Shown one piece after another: positions 16,642 to 25,056 of a DNA stretch of 64,000 nucleotides (position 1 is the first letter of the stretch; every line of letters starts with the position of its first letter). The notes under the pieces are model-generated. The model made no database searches. It saw only the letters and a list, made by a program, of their open reading frames with translations, and was not told the DNA's origin. The translations under genes were made by a program, and so were the position numbers. The DNA is taken from the NCBI RefSeq assembly GCF_003816055.1, contig NZ_CP033906.1:1736001-1800000 (forward strand), written 5' to 3'. This stretch comes from Bacillus sp. FJAT-42376. GTDB lineage: Bacteria; Bacillota; Bacilli; Bacillales; Bacillaceae.

Positions 16642-17520
16642 TCACCTTCCCTCCCCAACAAACGTCTCCCGAAACCTTACCGCTTTCTTCGTTAATGACC
16701 GGTCCTTCAGCCAAATCAGCGCACAATCGGAAAGAATGGCCGCATCCTGTATACGGACGGCTTTTAGTCCGGAATTTGGGAATGCGAGCAACGCAGATTC
16801 AGGAAGCATGGCGGCGCCGACTCCTTCGCGGACTAAGGACATCAGCATGGCCGCGTCCGGGCATTGGCAGACAATTTGAGGGGTCAAGCCTTTCTTGTGA
16901 AAGGCATTCAGCACGAGCTCATACAATCCGATGCCGCTGACCCGGTGGAGCAGAAGGAGAGGGAGGTCTGACAAATCTTTCATACAAATGGTGCTTTCTA
17001 TGGGCCAGTGGTCAGGTACGATCGCTGCAAACGGATCTTTGGATAGCGGGAGATGATGAAAGTCATGTAAATCGAGCGGCATGCGGATCAGAGCAAGTTC
17101 GATTTGCCGGCTGCGGACGTCCTCTGCCAGCCGGAAGGAGTCTCCTTCGTGCAGGCGGAACGAGACGTTTGGATATTGTTCCCGGAAGAAGCGGATCCGC
17201 TCGGGGATATAGGAAAAGCATGTTTTCACAGAGCCGATTGACAGAAGTCCGGTCAGGCCTTCTCCGGCTTCCTTTACCTCAGAGACAGCCGCCTCCATTT
17301 GGAGGAGAAGCGAGCGGGCCCGTTCGTAAAGGATGGTTCCGGCATCAGTTAGCTCCATTTTTTTACCGTTCCGCTCCAGCAGCAGCACGCCGAGCTCCTC
17401 TTCAAGGGATTTGAGCTGATAGCTTAACGGTGGCTGGGCCATGTGCAGTTTTTTGGCTGCGCGTGTCACCTGTCCTTCTTCCGCGATGGTACAGAAATAG
17501 CGGAGCTGTTTAATGTCCAA
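16642..17520 (-). CDS. LysR-family regulator of the hpa operon
   Basis: About 292 residues. TTG 17520 gives the usual 'DIKQLRYF' LysR start with GGAAGGGTG upstream; GTG 17529 is an alternative. Residues 1-60 hold the winged helix ('GQVTRAAKKLHMAQPPLSYQ'), and the rest the periplasmic-binding-like effector domain. It is divergent from the 4-hydroxyphenylacetate operon, with a perfect T-N11-A dyad between them (17578-17600). It is most likely the pathway activator, sensing an aromatic intermediate; this is inference from position. Confidence 0.85.
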   Translation of the reverse strand: MDIKQLRYFCTIAEEGQVTRAAKKLHMAQPPLSYQLKSLEEELGVLLLERNGKKMELTDAGTILYERARSLLLQMEAAVSEVKEAGEGLTGLLSIGSVKTCFSYIPERIRFFREQYPNVSFRLHEGDSFRLAEDVRSRQIELALIRMPLDLHDFHHLPLSKDPFAAIVPDHWPIESTICMKDLSDLPLLLLHRVSGIGLYELVLNAFHKKGLTPQIVCQCPDAAMLMSLVREGVGAAMLPESALLAFPNSGLKAVRIQDAAILSDCALIWLKDRSLTKKAVRFRETFVGEGR

Positions 17521-17577
17521 CGGGCTCACCCTTCCATACTTTTTTTGTATCGAATGCCTAGTTTTTATGTATTTTCC

Positions 17578-17600
17578 ATCTATAGTAGCACATGATAGAT
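17578..17600. promoter_or_regulatory. LysR box (T-N11-A dyad)
   Basis: ATCTAT (17578-17583) and ATAGAT (17595-17600) are perfect inverted arms separated by 11 bases, the classic LysR recognition layout. It lies between the divergent LysR gene and the hpa operon. Confidence 0.75.
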
Positions 17601-17606
17601 TGGATT

Positions 17607-17620
17607 TGTAAGCGTTTTCA
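17607..17620 (+). promoter_or_regulatory. CcpA cre site upstream of the hpa operon
   Basis: TGTAAGCGTTTTCA matches the Bacillus cre consensus TGWAARCGYTWNCW at every position. It follows the LysR box by six bases and precedes the operon, so glucose repression through CcpA is predicted. Confidence 0.85.
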
Positions 17621-17679
17621 AATTAATCTGAAAACAAGTGGACCCGGATGAAAGTATTTATAAAAAGGAGAGAGTGCAT

Positions 17680-18606
17680 GTGGCTGGATTTGAAGAAGCA
17701 AAGAAGAGATTAAGAGGTTCTATTGCACCGGTCATCACCCCGTTTCACGAAGATGGATCGATTGATTTTCAAACACTAGAAAAGCTGATCGACTGGCATA
17801 TTGAGAGCGGAAGCCACGGGATTTCTGTGACGGGTACAACGGGGGAACCAAGTTCTCTGACTGTCGAAGAACGTGTTCAGGTAATGGATATTGCAGCAAA
17901 GACGGTCAGCAAGCGGGTTCCTTTTGTACCGGGTACGGGATCGGCGAATTATGAAGAGACTCTGTATTTAACGAAAAAGGCTCAGGAACTTGGTGCAGAT
18001 GCCGCCATGGTGATTGTGCCTTACTACAATAAGCCATCCCAGCATGCTCTCTATAAACATTTCAAAACAGTGGCGGAATCGGTTGATATTCCGATTATTA
18101 TTTACAACATTCCCGGCAGGACCGCTGTGAACCTGGAAGTGAAAACGATGGCACGTCTGGCAAAGGATGTTCCGAATATTATCGGCGCAAAGGAATCCAA
18201 TAAGGATTTTGAACATGTGAACCGCGTCCTTCTCGAGTGCGGAAGAGATTTTCTTCTTTATTCCGGGATTGAACTGCTTTGCTATCCGATGCTTGCCATT
18301 GGCGGGGCGGGTTATATCAGTGCAACGGCGAATATCGAGCCGAAAAAAGTGGCGGATGTTTACAACGCCTGGAGCGAAGGTGATCTTACCCGTGCACTCA
18401 ACCTCCACTATGAGCTGATGCCGCTGAACGATGTTCTCTTTAAGGATACGAATCCGGCACCGCTTAAGGCGGCTCTCGGCATGATGCATAAAATCAAACC
18501 GGTGCTCCGGATGCCGATGGACCTTCCGTCAAAAGAGCTTCAGGACGAAATCCGGAGTGTGCTCAAAAACTATGTGCAGCTGCCGGAAGAAGCAGGAACG
18601 CTATAA
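17680..18606 (+). CDS. DapA/NAL-family lyase, first gene of the hpa operon
   Basis: A 308-residue class I aldolase of the dihydrodipicolinate-synthase/N-acetylneuraminate-lyase family, from GTG 17680 (AAGGAG nine bases upstream). 'TGTTGEPSSL' binds the carboxylate, 'YNIPGRT' holds the catalytic tyrosine, and 'IIGAKES' the Schiff-base lysine. It would be annotated as DapA, but leading a catabolic operon it more likely performs an aldol reaction. A good guess is the final cleavage of 2,4-dihydroxyhept-2-ene-dioate to pyruvate and succinic semialdehyde, normally done by the unrelated HpaI. This role is inference. Confidence 0.8.
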   Translation: MAGFEEAKKRLRGSIAPVITPFHEDGSIDFQTLEKLIDWHIESGSHGISVTGTTGEPSSLTVEERVQVMDIAAKTVSKRVPFVPGTGSANYEETLYLTKKAQELGADAAMVIVPYYNKPSQHALYKHFKTVAESVDIPIIIYNIPGRTAVNLEVKTMARLAKDVPNIIGAKESNKDFEHVNRVLLECGRDFLLYSGIELLCYPMLAIGGAGYISATANIEPKKVADVYNAWSEGDLTRALNLHYELMPLNDVLFKDTNPAPLKAALGMMHKIKPVLRMPMDLPSKELQDEIRSVLKNYVQLPEEAGTL

Positions 18607-18630
18607 AAAGAGAAGAGGAGGCCTGAAAAG

Positions 18631-20142
18631 ATGCAGACACAATCACATAAGGCTGCTGCTGGACACAAACAGCTCGAGCCTGTTAAGCACTATATCAACG
18701 GAGAATTTTTACATTCAGAACAGTCTTTTGAAAATAAAAATCCGTTTATGAACACGGCGATGAACGAAATAGCTGAGGGACGGAAGGAAGAGATTGAGAA
18801 GGCTGTGGCATCTGCTAAAAGCGCCTTTGTCCAGTGGGGCTCGATGAAAATGGAGAAGCGGATGAAGTTTATTGAGCGGATTGCAGCACTCATTGATGAG
18901 GAGATGGAAGAGGTTGCTTTCTTGGAATCCCTTGATACCGGCCTTCCGATCAGCCAGACAAGAAAAATGACAGCCCGGGCAGCGGAGAATTTCAGGTTTT
19001 ACTCGCGGATGGTTCAGACAAAGCTGCATGGTGAATCGTACGCTGCAGACGATGAGTTTATTAATTATACCGTGTATAAACCTCTTGGTCCCATCGGGCT
19101 GATTACACCGTGGAATGCCCCGTTTATGCTGGAAACGTGGAAGGTCGCTCCGGCGCTTGCGACAGGGAATACCGTCATTTTAAAGCCGGCAGAGCTTTCT
19201 CCGCTTACGGCTAATAAGCTCGCGGAAATCATCCATAAAGCAGAGCTTCCTCCTGGTGTATTTAACGTAGTCCATGGATACGGAGAAACCGCAGGAGCCG
19301 CGCTGGTTGCCCATCCTGATGTAAAGGCTGTTTCGTTTACGGGAGAAACAAAGACAGGCTCAATCATTATAAAGACCGGAGCCGACAGCTTGAAGAAAAC
19401 GTCGATGGAGCTTGGCGGAAAGTCCCCGCTCATTGTATTTGATGACGCGGACGTTGATAGAGCGCTCGATGCAGCGGTTTGGGGAATATTTTCTTTTAAT
19501 GGAGAACGCTGCACGGCTAACTCCCGCCTGTTTTTGCATAAGAGCATGAAAGAATCGTTCGTCGAAAAGCTGAAGGAGCGTGTTCAAACTATCGTCATGG
19601 GTGACCCGATGGACACTGGAACCCAGCTTGGACCGCTTATTGATCAGGATCATTGCAGGAAGGTTCGGTCCTACATTGATTTAGCAGAAGAAGAAGGCTG
19701 TACGGTTTTTCAGGGGGAGGTCCCAGAAGAGCTGAAAGCGGGAAATTTCGTTCCTCCTACACTGCTTCTGAATGCGCGGAATGACATGAGAGTGTGCCAG
19801 GAAGAGATTTTCGGGCCGGTTATGTCTGTGATTGAATTTGAAACAGAAGAAGAGGCGATTGAGCTTGCAAATGACGTTCCTTATGGCCTCGCAGGGTACG
19901 TCTGGACAAATGATATGAAGCGGGGACACCGGGTGGCACAGGCGGTGGATGCCGGAATGCTCTGGGTGAATTCGCACAATGTACGCGATCTCCGCATTCC
20001 GTTCGGAGGGATGAAAGCAAGCGGAATCGGAAGAGAAGGCGGCCATTATGCGATGCTTGAATTTTACTGCGAGCCCAAAGTCATTCACGTCGCACTCGGA
20101 GACCATCACATTCCGCAGTTCGGGAAAAGGAAGGGGAGCTAA
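18631..20142 (+). CDS. hpaE: HpaE, 5-carboxymethyl-2-hydroxymuconate semialdehyde dehydrogenase
   Basis: A 503-residue NAD-dependent aldehyde dehydrogenase with AGGAGG upstream. 'GPIGLITPWNAPF', 'FTGETKTG', 'MELGGKSPLIVFDDAD' (general base E) and 'FNGERCTANSRL' (catalytic Cys) are all present. Length and context identify HpaE, which oxidises the ring-cleavage semialdehyde to 5-carboxymethyl-2-hydroxymuconate. It starts 24 bases after the lyase gene and ends four before hpaB. Confidence 0.9.
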   Translation: MQTQSHKAAAGHKQLEPVKHYINGEFLHSEQSFENKNPFMNTAMNEIAEGRKEEIEKAVASAKSAFVQWGSMKMEKRMKFIERIAALIDEEMEEVAFLESLDTGLPISQTRKMTARAAENFRFYSRMVQTKLHGESYAADDEFINYTVYKPLGPIGLITPWNAPFMLETWKVAPALATGNTVILKPAELSPLTANKLAEIIHKAELPPGVFNVVHGYGETAGAALVAHPDVKAVSFTGETKTGSIIIKTGADSLKKTSMELGGKSPLIVFDDADVDRALDAAVWGIFSFNGERCTANSRLFLHKSMKESFVEKLKERVQTIVMGDPMDTGTQLGPLIDQDHCRKVRSYIDLAEEEGCTVFQGEVPEELKAGNFVPPTLLLNARNDMRVCQEEIFGPVMSVIEFETEEEAIELANDVPYGLAGYVWTNDMKRGHRVAQAVDAGMLWVNSHNVRDLRIPFGGMKASGIGREGGHYAMLEFYCEPKVIHVALGDHHIPQFGKRKGS

Positions 20143-20145
20143 AGC

Positions 20146-21621
20146 ATGCCGGCAAAAACGGGAGAACAGTATATAGAACGCGTAGATAAAGCGCAGGCGG
20201 AGATCTGGATTCACGGGGAGCAGGTCAAAGGGAAAATTTCAGAGCATCCTGCTTTTAAAGGCGTGATGAAATCACAGGCAGAGCTATATGACATGCAGCA
20301 TGATCCGGATAAAAAGGATTTTATGACCTATATCTCCCCATCGACAGGAGCGCGGACGGGAACGTCCTTTATGCAGCCATCTACGAAGGAAGAGCTTATG
20401 ATGCGCCGCCGGATGATGCAGGAGTGGGCCCGCTACAACGGGGGCATGATGGGGCGCTCGCCGGATTATATCAATTCAGGACTCATGGCGTACGGTGCCG
20501 CATCCGACATGTTTGGAAGCCAGGATCCGCTCTATGCGAAAAACATGCAAAACTATTATGAATATGCGAGAGAGAACGATTTGTCTCTAACCCATACGCT
20601 CATCCAGCCGCAGGTGAACCGCGGCGTTCATTCAGCCCAGCTGCCGGATCCCTATATAGCGGCGAGAATCAAGGAGAAAACATCAGAAGGTGTGGTCATT
20701 AAAGGAGCCCGTCTGCTCGCAACCCAGGGCGGGATAACAGATGAAATCATGGTGTTCCCGTCCACGCTCCTGAAACAGTCGGACGAAGAAAATCCTTATG
20801 CGTTCGCGTTCTGCATTCCGAATAACACACCGGGATTGAAATTTATATGCAGGGAATCGTTTGATTACGGAAAATCCGGTTTTGATCATCCGCTCGGATC
20901 CCAGTTTGAAGAAATGGATACCATTGTCGTGTTTGACGATGTGACTGTCCCTTGGGACCGCGTCTTTTCCCTTGGAGATGTTGCGGTCTGCAACAAAGCC
21001 TATACAGAGAGCAGTGCCGTTGTTCATATGACGCATCAAGTGGTATCCAAAAATGTGGCGAAGACAGAATTTGTCCTCGGGATTCTCCAGCTGATGGCGG
21101 AGACGATCAACATCAGCCAGTTCCAGCATATTCAGGAGAAAATCTCTGAAGTCATCCTTGCGCTTGAAACGCTGAAAGCCTATGTAACGGCGTCTGAAGC
21201 CAATGCCGGGCTTGACCGCTGGGGGACGATGACGCCTGATTTTGCTCCGTTAAATGCGGCGAGAAACTATTTCCCGAAAATTTATCCCCGGTTCACGGAA
21301 ATCATGCAGCTGATGGGAGCGAGCGGTCTGATGGCGATTCCGACTCAGGCTGACTTCCAATCAGATATCCGTCCCGATCTGGATCAGTACCTGCAGTCGG
21401 CGACTGGGGATGCAGAGAGCCGTGTGAGGCTGTACCGGCTTGCGTGGGATGTATGCATGAGCTCATTCGGGTCAAGACAAACCCTTTATGAGCGCTTTTT
21501 CTTCGGCGATCCGGTTCGGATGGCTAGTGCCCTGTATAACGGATATGACAAGCAGGAATACGTGGACCGCGTGAAGGCATTCCTGGACCGTTCACAGGAA
21601 CTGATCAAAAATAACGGATGA
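20146..21621 (+). CDS. hpaB: HpaB, 4-hydroxyphenylacetate 3-monooxygenase, oxygenase component
   Basis: A 491-residue FADH2-using hydroxylase of the HpaB/acyl-CoA-dehydrogenase-like class. Typical segments are 'GEQYIERVDKAQAEIWIHGE', 'FMTYISPSTGARTGTSF', 'THTLIQPQVNRG' and 'VTVPWDRVFSLGD'. It hydroxylates 4-hydroxyphenylacetate to 3,4-dihydroxyphenylacetate. It needs reduced flavin from a reductase (HpaC), which is not in this cluster, so a general flavin reductase elsewhere must serve. It is four bases downstream of hpaE. Confidence 0.93.
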   Translation: MPAKTGEQYIERVDKAQAEIWIHGEQVKGKISEHPAFKGVMKSQAELYDMQHDPDKKDFMTYISPSTGARTGTSFMQPSTKEELMMRRRMMQEWARYNGGMMGRSPDYINSGLMAYGAASDMFGSQDPLYAKNMQNYYEYARENDLSLTHTLIQPQVNRGVHSAQLPDPYIAARIKEKTSEGVVIKGARLLATQGGITDEIMVFPSTLLKQSDEENPYAFAFCIPNNTPGLKFICRESFDYGKSGFDHPLGSQFEEMDTIVVFDDVTVPWDRVFSLGDVAVCNKAYTESSAVVHMTHQVVSKNVAKTEFVLGILQLMAETINISQFQHIQEKISEVILALETLKAYVTASEANAGLDRWGTMTPDFAPLNAARNYFPKIYPRFTEIMQLMGASGLMAIPTQADFQSDIRPDLDQYLQSATGDAESRVRLYRLAWDVCMSSFGSRQTLYERFFFGDPVRMASALYNGYDKQEYVDRVKAFLDRSQELIKNNG

Positions 21622-21636
21622 AAGAGGGAATAAGCT

Positions 21637-22623
21637 GTGACGGAATTTAACATTATTCGGATGGCCCGAACGGTATTGAATGTAAAAGACTTGGATGTTT
21701 CCAGAGCGTTTTATGTGGATGCCCTTGGCTTTATTGAAACGGAACGGACAGAAGAGGCGATCTATTTAAGGGGCCTTGAGGAGCATGTCCATCACAGCCT
21801 CGTGTTGAAAAAATCAGCAAAACATGGTGTACATGCGCTTGGCTATAAGGTAGCGGCCGATGAAGATCTTGACCGACTTCAGGCATTTTTCCAAGCAAAG
21901 GGGCTGAAGACCAAATGGCTGGAGGAAGGAACGCAGCATGCACTGGGCAGAGCCTTGCATGTTCATGATATTTCCGGAATGCCGCTTGAGTTTTTCAGCA
22001 AAATGGACGGGGCTGAAAGGATGCTTCAGCGCTATGAACTGTACCGCGGCGCAAGGATTCAGCGCATTGACCACGTCAACTGCAGTGTGCCGGATGTGGA
22101 GAAAGCGTACCATTTTTACATTCAGGAACTGGGCTTTGCCTGCTCGGAATATACGGCAGCCGGGGAGGACCGGATTTGGGCGGCTTGGCTTCACCGGAAA
22201 CAAACGGTTCATGATCAGGCATTTATGAATGGGGAAGGGCCGAGGCTTCATCATGTCGGCTTCTGGCTCCCGGATCCGCTTTCGATTATCCATAGCTGCG
22301 ACGTGCTGGCTTCCCTCGGATATGCCGGAAGCATCGAACGGGGCCCGGGCCGCCACGGTTTATCCAATGCTTTCTTCCTCTATTTGCGTGATCCGGACGG
22401 CTACCGGATTGAGCTGTACAGCGGGGATTACTTGACAAGTGATCCGGATTTTAAGCCGGTCCGCTGGGATTTAAATGATCCGAGAAGACAGACGTTCTGG
22501 GGGACGAAAGCACCGGACAGCTGGTTTAATGAGACCGCGCCGTTTCTCGATATCGAAACAGGAGAGCCGGTCGGAACCCGGTCACCGGTGCTTGAGCAAA
22601 AGAAGCCTGAATTTATCATTTAA
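21637..22623 (+). CDS. hpaD: HpaD, 3,4-dihydroxyphenylacetate 2,3-dioxygenase
   Basis: A 328-residue extradiol dioxygenase of the vicinal-oxygen-chelate type, GTG start at 21637. Two VOC modules are seen: 'MARTVLNVKDLDVSRAFYVD' and, in the catalytic half, 'IDHVNCSVPDVEKAYHFYI'. Metal ligands are expected in 'DHVN', 'LHHVGFWL' and 'GYRIELYSGDY'. It opens the ring of homoprotocatechuate to 5-carboxymethyl-2-hydroxymuconate semialdehyde, using Fe(II) or Mn(II). It follows hpaB by 15 bases. Confidence 0.92.
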   Translation: MTEFNIIRMARTVLNVKDLDVSRAFYVDALGFIETERTEEAIYLRGLEEHVHHSLVLKKSAKHGVHALGYKVAADEDLDRLQAFFQAKGLKTKWLEEGTQHALGRALHVHDISGMPLEFFSKMDGAERMLQRYELYRGARIQRIDHVNCSVPDVEKAYHFYIQELGFACSEYTAAGEDRIWAAWLHRKQTVHDQAFMNGEGPRLHHVGFWLPDPLSIIHSCDVLASLGYAGSIERGPGRHGLSNAFFLYLRDPDGYRIELYSGDYLTSDPDFKPVRWDLNDPRRQTFWGTKAPDSWFNETAPFLDIETGEPVGTRSPVLEQKKPEFII

Positions 22624-22636
22624 AGGAGGGAAATCC

Positions 22637-23413
22637 GTGAGAACTGGACAATTAATGATGCCGGGAACATCCCGGCTCCAGACCGTGGAGCTCCGGGGAA
22701 AAGAGTTTGTCTGCAATGGAACCGCTTTTCAAACGGATCAGCTTATCCTAAGCCCCCCTATTTCAGGAACGGTGTACGGCACGGCCCTGAACTACAAGGG
22801 AGAACTGGAGCTGCTTGGAGATTCTGTCTATGAATCACCGTACCAGCAGCCTCCTGCTGCCCCGGTTTTGTATATAAAGCCTGTGAATACGCTGAACGGG
22901 CACGGCGGCGTCATCCCATTGCCGGATGGTGCTGATGAACTCCAGACAGGTGCTGCCCTTGGAATCGTCATCGGCCGGAAAGCAAACCGGGTAAAGGAAG
23001 AGGCGGCGCTCGATTTTGTGCTTGGATATACGGTCGTAAATGACGTGAGTATCCCCCATACCACCGTGTACCGTCCTGCTGTGAAGGAAAAATGCAGAGA
23101 TGGCTTTTGTCCGGCCGGTCCGTGGATTAGGCCCCGCAACGAGGTGAAGAATCCCGATTCTTTAAGCATCTCGGTTTATATAAACGGTGTACTGAACCAG
23201 AAAACATCGACTTCGAGCCTGATTCGTTCTGTTCCAAAGCTGATTGCCGACGTTACAGAATTTATGACGCTGAATGAAGGAGATGTTCTGCTTGCGGGAG
23301 TTCCGGAACATCCTCCCCGCATGAAGGATGGGGATGTCGTTACCATTGAGATTGAAGAGGTGGGTTCTTTAACGAACCGGGTGGTGAAGGAAGATGGGAG
23401 GGAAAGGCCATGA
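22637..23413 (+). CDS. hpaG1: HpaG1, FAH-family isomerase/decarboxylase subunit
   Basis: A 258-residue fumarylacetoacetate-hydrolase-fold protein. GTG 22637 with AAAGGAGGG is the start; an earlier in-frame ATG at 22475 lies deep in hpaD. 'TVYGTALNYKGE' and 'YIKPVNTLNGHGG' mark the FAH core, and 'FMTLNEGDVLLAGVPEH' the C-terminal strand. It corresponds to the N-terminal half of E. coli HpaG, split here into two genes. Its last bases overlap the hpaG2 start (ATGA). Confidence 0.85.
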   Translation: MRTGQLMMPGTSRLQTVELRGKEFVCNGTAFQTDQLILSPPISGTVYGTALNYKGELELLGDSVYESPYQQPPAAPVLYIKPVNTLNGHGGVIPLPDGADELQTGAALGIVIGRKANRVKEEAALDFVLGYTVVNDVSIPHTTVYRPAVKEKCRDGFCPAGPWIRPRNEVKNPDSLSISVYINGVLNQKTSTSSLIRSVPKLIADVTEFMTLNEGDVLLAGVPEHPPRMKDGDVVTIEIEEVGSLTNRVVKEDGRERP

Positions 23414-24201
23414 AGAGAGCAAGAGTTGCCTATGCCGGCGGCCTTCATGAAGCCGTTGAAGAAAATGGACGGCTTAAGCTCGATGACGGGCGCTTTGCGG
23501 AGGAGAGCGAAGTTGTGTGGCTTCCGCCTGTAGAGCCCCGGACTTGTTTTGCACTTGGACTGAATTATGCGGACCATGCAAAGGAACTCGCATTTAATGC
23601 CCCGGCTGAGCCCCTTATTTTTCTGAAGGGACCGAATGCCTTTACCGGCCATAAAGGATATTCAAGGCGGCCCGCCGGAGTGAAAAATATGCATTATGAA
23701 TGCGAGCTTGCGGTTGTGATCGGCAAAGAAGCCAGAAGGATAAAAAAGCAGGATGCCTATCAATATGTGAAAGGGTATACGGTGGCAAATGATTATGCCA
23801 TCCGTGACTATCTGGAAAACTATTACCGGCCGAACCTCCGTGTCAAAAACAGGGATGGCTGCACGCCGATCGGTCCCTGGCTTGTGGATGCTGCCGATGT
23901 GCCCGATCCGATGAATCTCAAGCTATTAACCTATGTAAATGGAGAGCTGATCCAGTCCGGCAGCACAAGGGACATGGTATTTGATATTCCATCACTGATT
24001 GAATACATTAGCAGCTTTATGACCCTGAACGAAAACGACATTATTTTAACGGGTACGCCGGAGGGACTGAAGGATACCGTTCCCGGGGATGTGGTCATCA
24101 CAGAGATTGAAGGGATTGGCAGACTGGAGAATACCATTGCGGGTGACGCGGAATTCGGTATTCCGGTGAAGGAGGATGCTCATGCCTCACATCATCGTTG
24201 A
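23410..24201 (+). CDS. hpaG2: HpaG2, FAH-family isomerase/decarboxylase subunit
   Basis: A 263-residue FAH-fold protein overlapping hpaG1 by four bases. 'CFALGLNYADHAKEL', 'FLKGPNAFTGHKG', 'YECELAVVIGKEARR' (metal-binding E-x-E region) and 'LTGTPEG' are intact, and it resembles the catalytic decarboxylase half of HpaG. It acts on 5-oxopent-3-ene-1,2,5-tricarboxylate. One of the two FAH proteins could also cover the hydratase step (HpaH), which is absent from the cluster. Confidence 0.87.
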   Translation: MKRARVAYAGGLHEAVEENGRLKLDDGRFAEESEVVWLPPVEPRTCFALGLNYADHAKELAFNAPAEPLIFLKGPNAFTGHKGYSRRPAGVKNMHYECELAVVIGKEARRIKKQDAYQYVKGYTVANDYAIRDYLENYYRPNLRVKNRDGCTPIGPWLVDAADVPDPMNLKLLTYVNGELIQSGSTRDMVFDIPSLIEYISSFMTLNENDIILTGTPEGLKDTVPGDVVITEIEGIGRLENTIAGDAEFGIPVKEDAHASHHR

Positions 24202-24574
24202 ATACACCGATAACATGAAAGCGAAGGGGGACATTCCTGGACTGCTGAAAAAGATCAACGGGGTTCTTCTATTGAGAAACGATCTGTTTCCAATAGGAGG
24301 CATCCGGTCACGGGCCATCGAATTAACAGATTATGTGATAGCAGATGGGGAAGAGGACGACGCCTTTGTCCACATCACAATGAAGATCGGAGCGGGGCGT
24401 TCAGAGGAAGACAAGAAAGCGGTTTGTGATGAACTATTTAAAAGAGCGATGCAGCATTTTCAGGAGCTTGCCTCCAGCCGGTATTTTGCCCTTTCAATGG
24501 AACTTTCGGAATTTGCGGGAGAAACGTATAAATACAACAACATTCATGAACGGTTCAAAAAAACACCCCGTTGA
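24182..24574 (+). CDS. hpaF: HpaF, 5-carboxymethyl-2-hydroxymuconate delta-isomerase
   Basis: A 130-residue tautomerase-superfamily protein. ATG 24182 with GAAGGAGG gives 'MPHIIVEYTDN', exposing the N-terminal proline used as catalytic base after Met removal. 'FVHITMKIGAGRS' and 'FALSMELSEF' are typical of CHMI. It overlaps hpaG2 by 20 bases and ends the operon at a terminator overlapping its stop. Confidence 0.92.
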   Translation: MPHIIVEYTDNMKAKGDIPGLLKKINGVLLLRNDLFPIGGIRSRAIELTDYVIADGEEDDAFVHITMKIGAGRSEEDKKAVCDELFKRAMQHFQELASSRYFALSMELSEFAGETYKYNNIHERFKKTPR

Positions 24575-24593
24575 GTTTATGCCTCACGGGGTG
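24564..24593 (+). terminator. Terminator of the hpa operon
   Basis: CACCCCGT (24564-24571) pairs with ACGGGGTG (24586-24593), followed by a T-rich stretch. The hpaF stop codon is inside the hairpin. Confidence 0.8.
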
Positions 24594-24600
24594 CTTCATT

Positions 24601-24900
24601 TTACTTTACCATTCGGACAAGCATATGGGCTAATGCGTGCTGCTGTTCCTTATCTCCGACTTTCCATAATTGGTACAGAAGATACTCCTCAGAGTTGCGG
24701 GGCTCCTCATGTTTTGCTAAGTAATCTGCTACTTTCTCAGCTGCTTTTGCCAGCTGCTCTTCGCCTAATCCCAGTTTTTCACCCTTGCTCACTTTATCAG
24801 ATAGGTAGCTTTTAAATTGCTCGAAATCCTGAAGAATACGGTCTTTTTTTTCGGAGTCCATTTGATCAACTTTCTCTTCCACATTGTTAATGTTCGCCAT
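24601..24900 (-). CDS. DUF3243 protein, YmfJ-like
   Basis: A 99-residue helical protein, ATG 24900, AAGGAGTG ten bases upstream. The pattern 'FEQFKSYLSDKVSKGEKLGL' and 'YLLYQLWKVGDKEQQHALAHML' matches DUF3243, as in B. subtilis YmfJ. Function is unknown. It is convergent with hpaF and unrelated to the pathway. Confidence 0.75.
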   Translation of the reverse strand: MANINNVEEKVDQMDSEKKDRILQDFEQFKSYLSDKVSKGEKLGLGEEQLAKAAEKVADYLAKHEEPRNSEEYLLYQLWKVGDKEQQHALAHMLVRMVK

Positions 24901-25056
24901 TTTCAAAACACTCCTTAAATTTGGTATAAGTTACAATACCCGGTAGTCGTGCTTTCAAACTCGTAAAACACACTTGAGATGCAAAATTTTCAGAACAGTT
25001 GAAAAATTAATGCAATAGAAGTAGTCTTTATGTATAAAAAAAGAGGAGTGAAACGG

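Noticed and set aside
22475..22636. Upstream ATG for hpaG1
   Set aside because: It lies within hpaD in another frame without a ribosome site; GTG 22637 has a strong site and begins the FAH protein.
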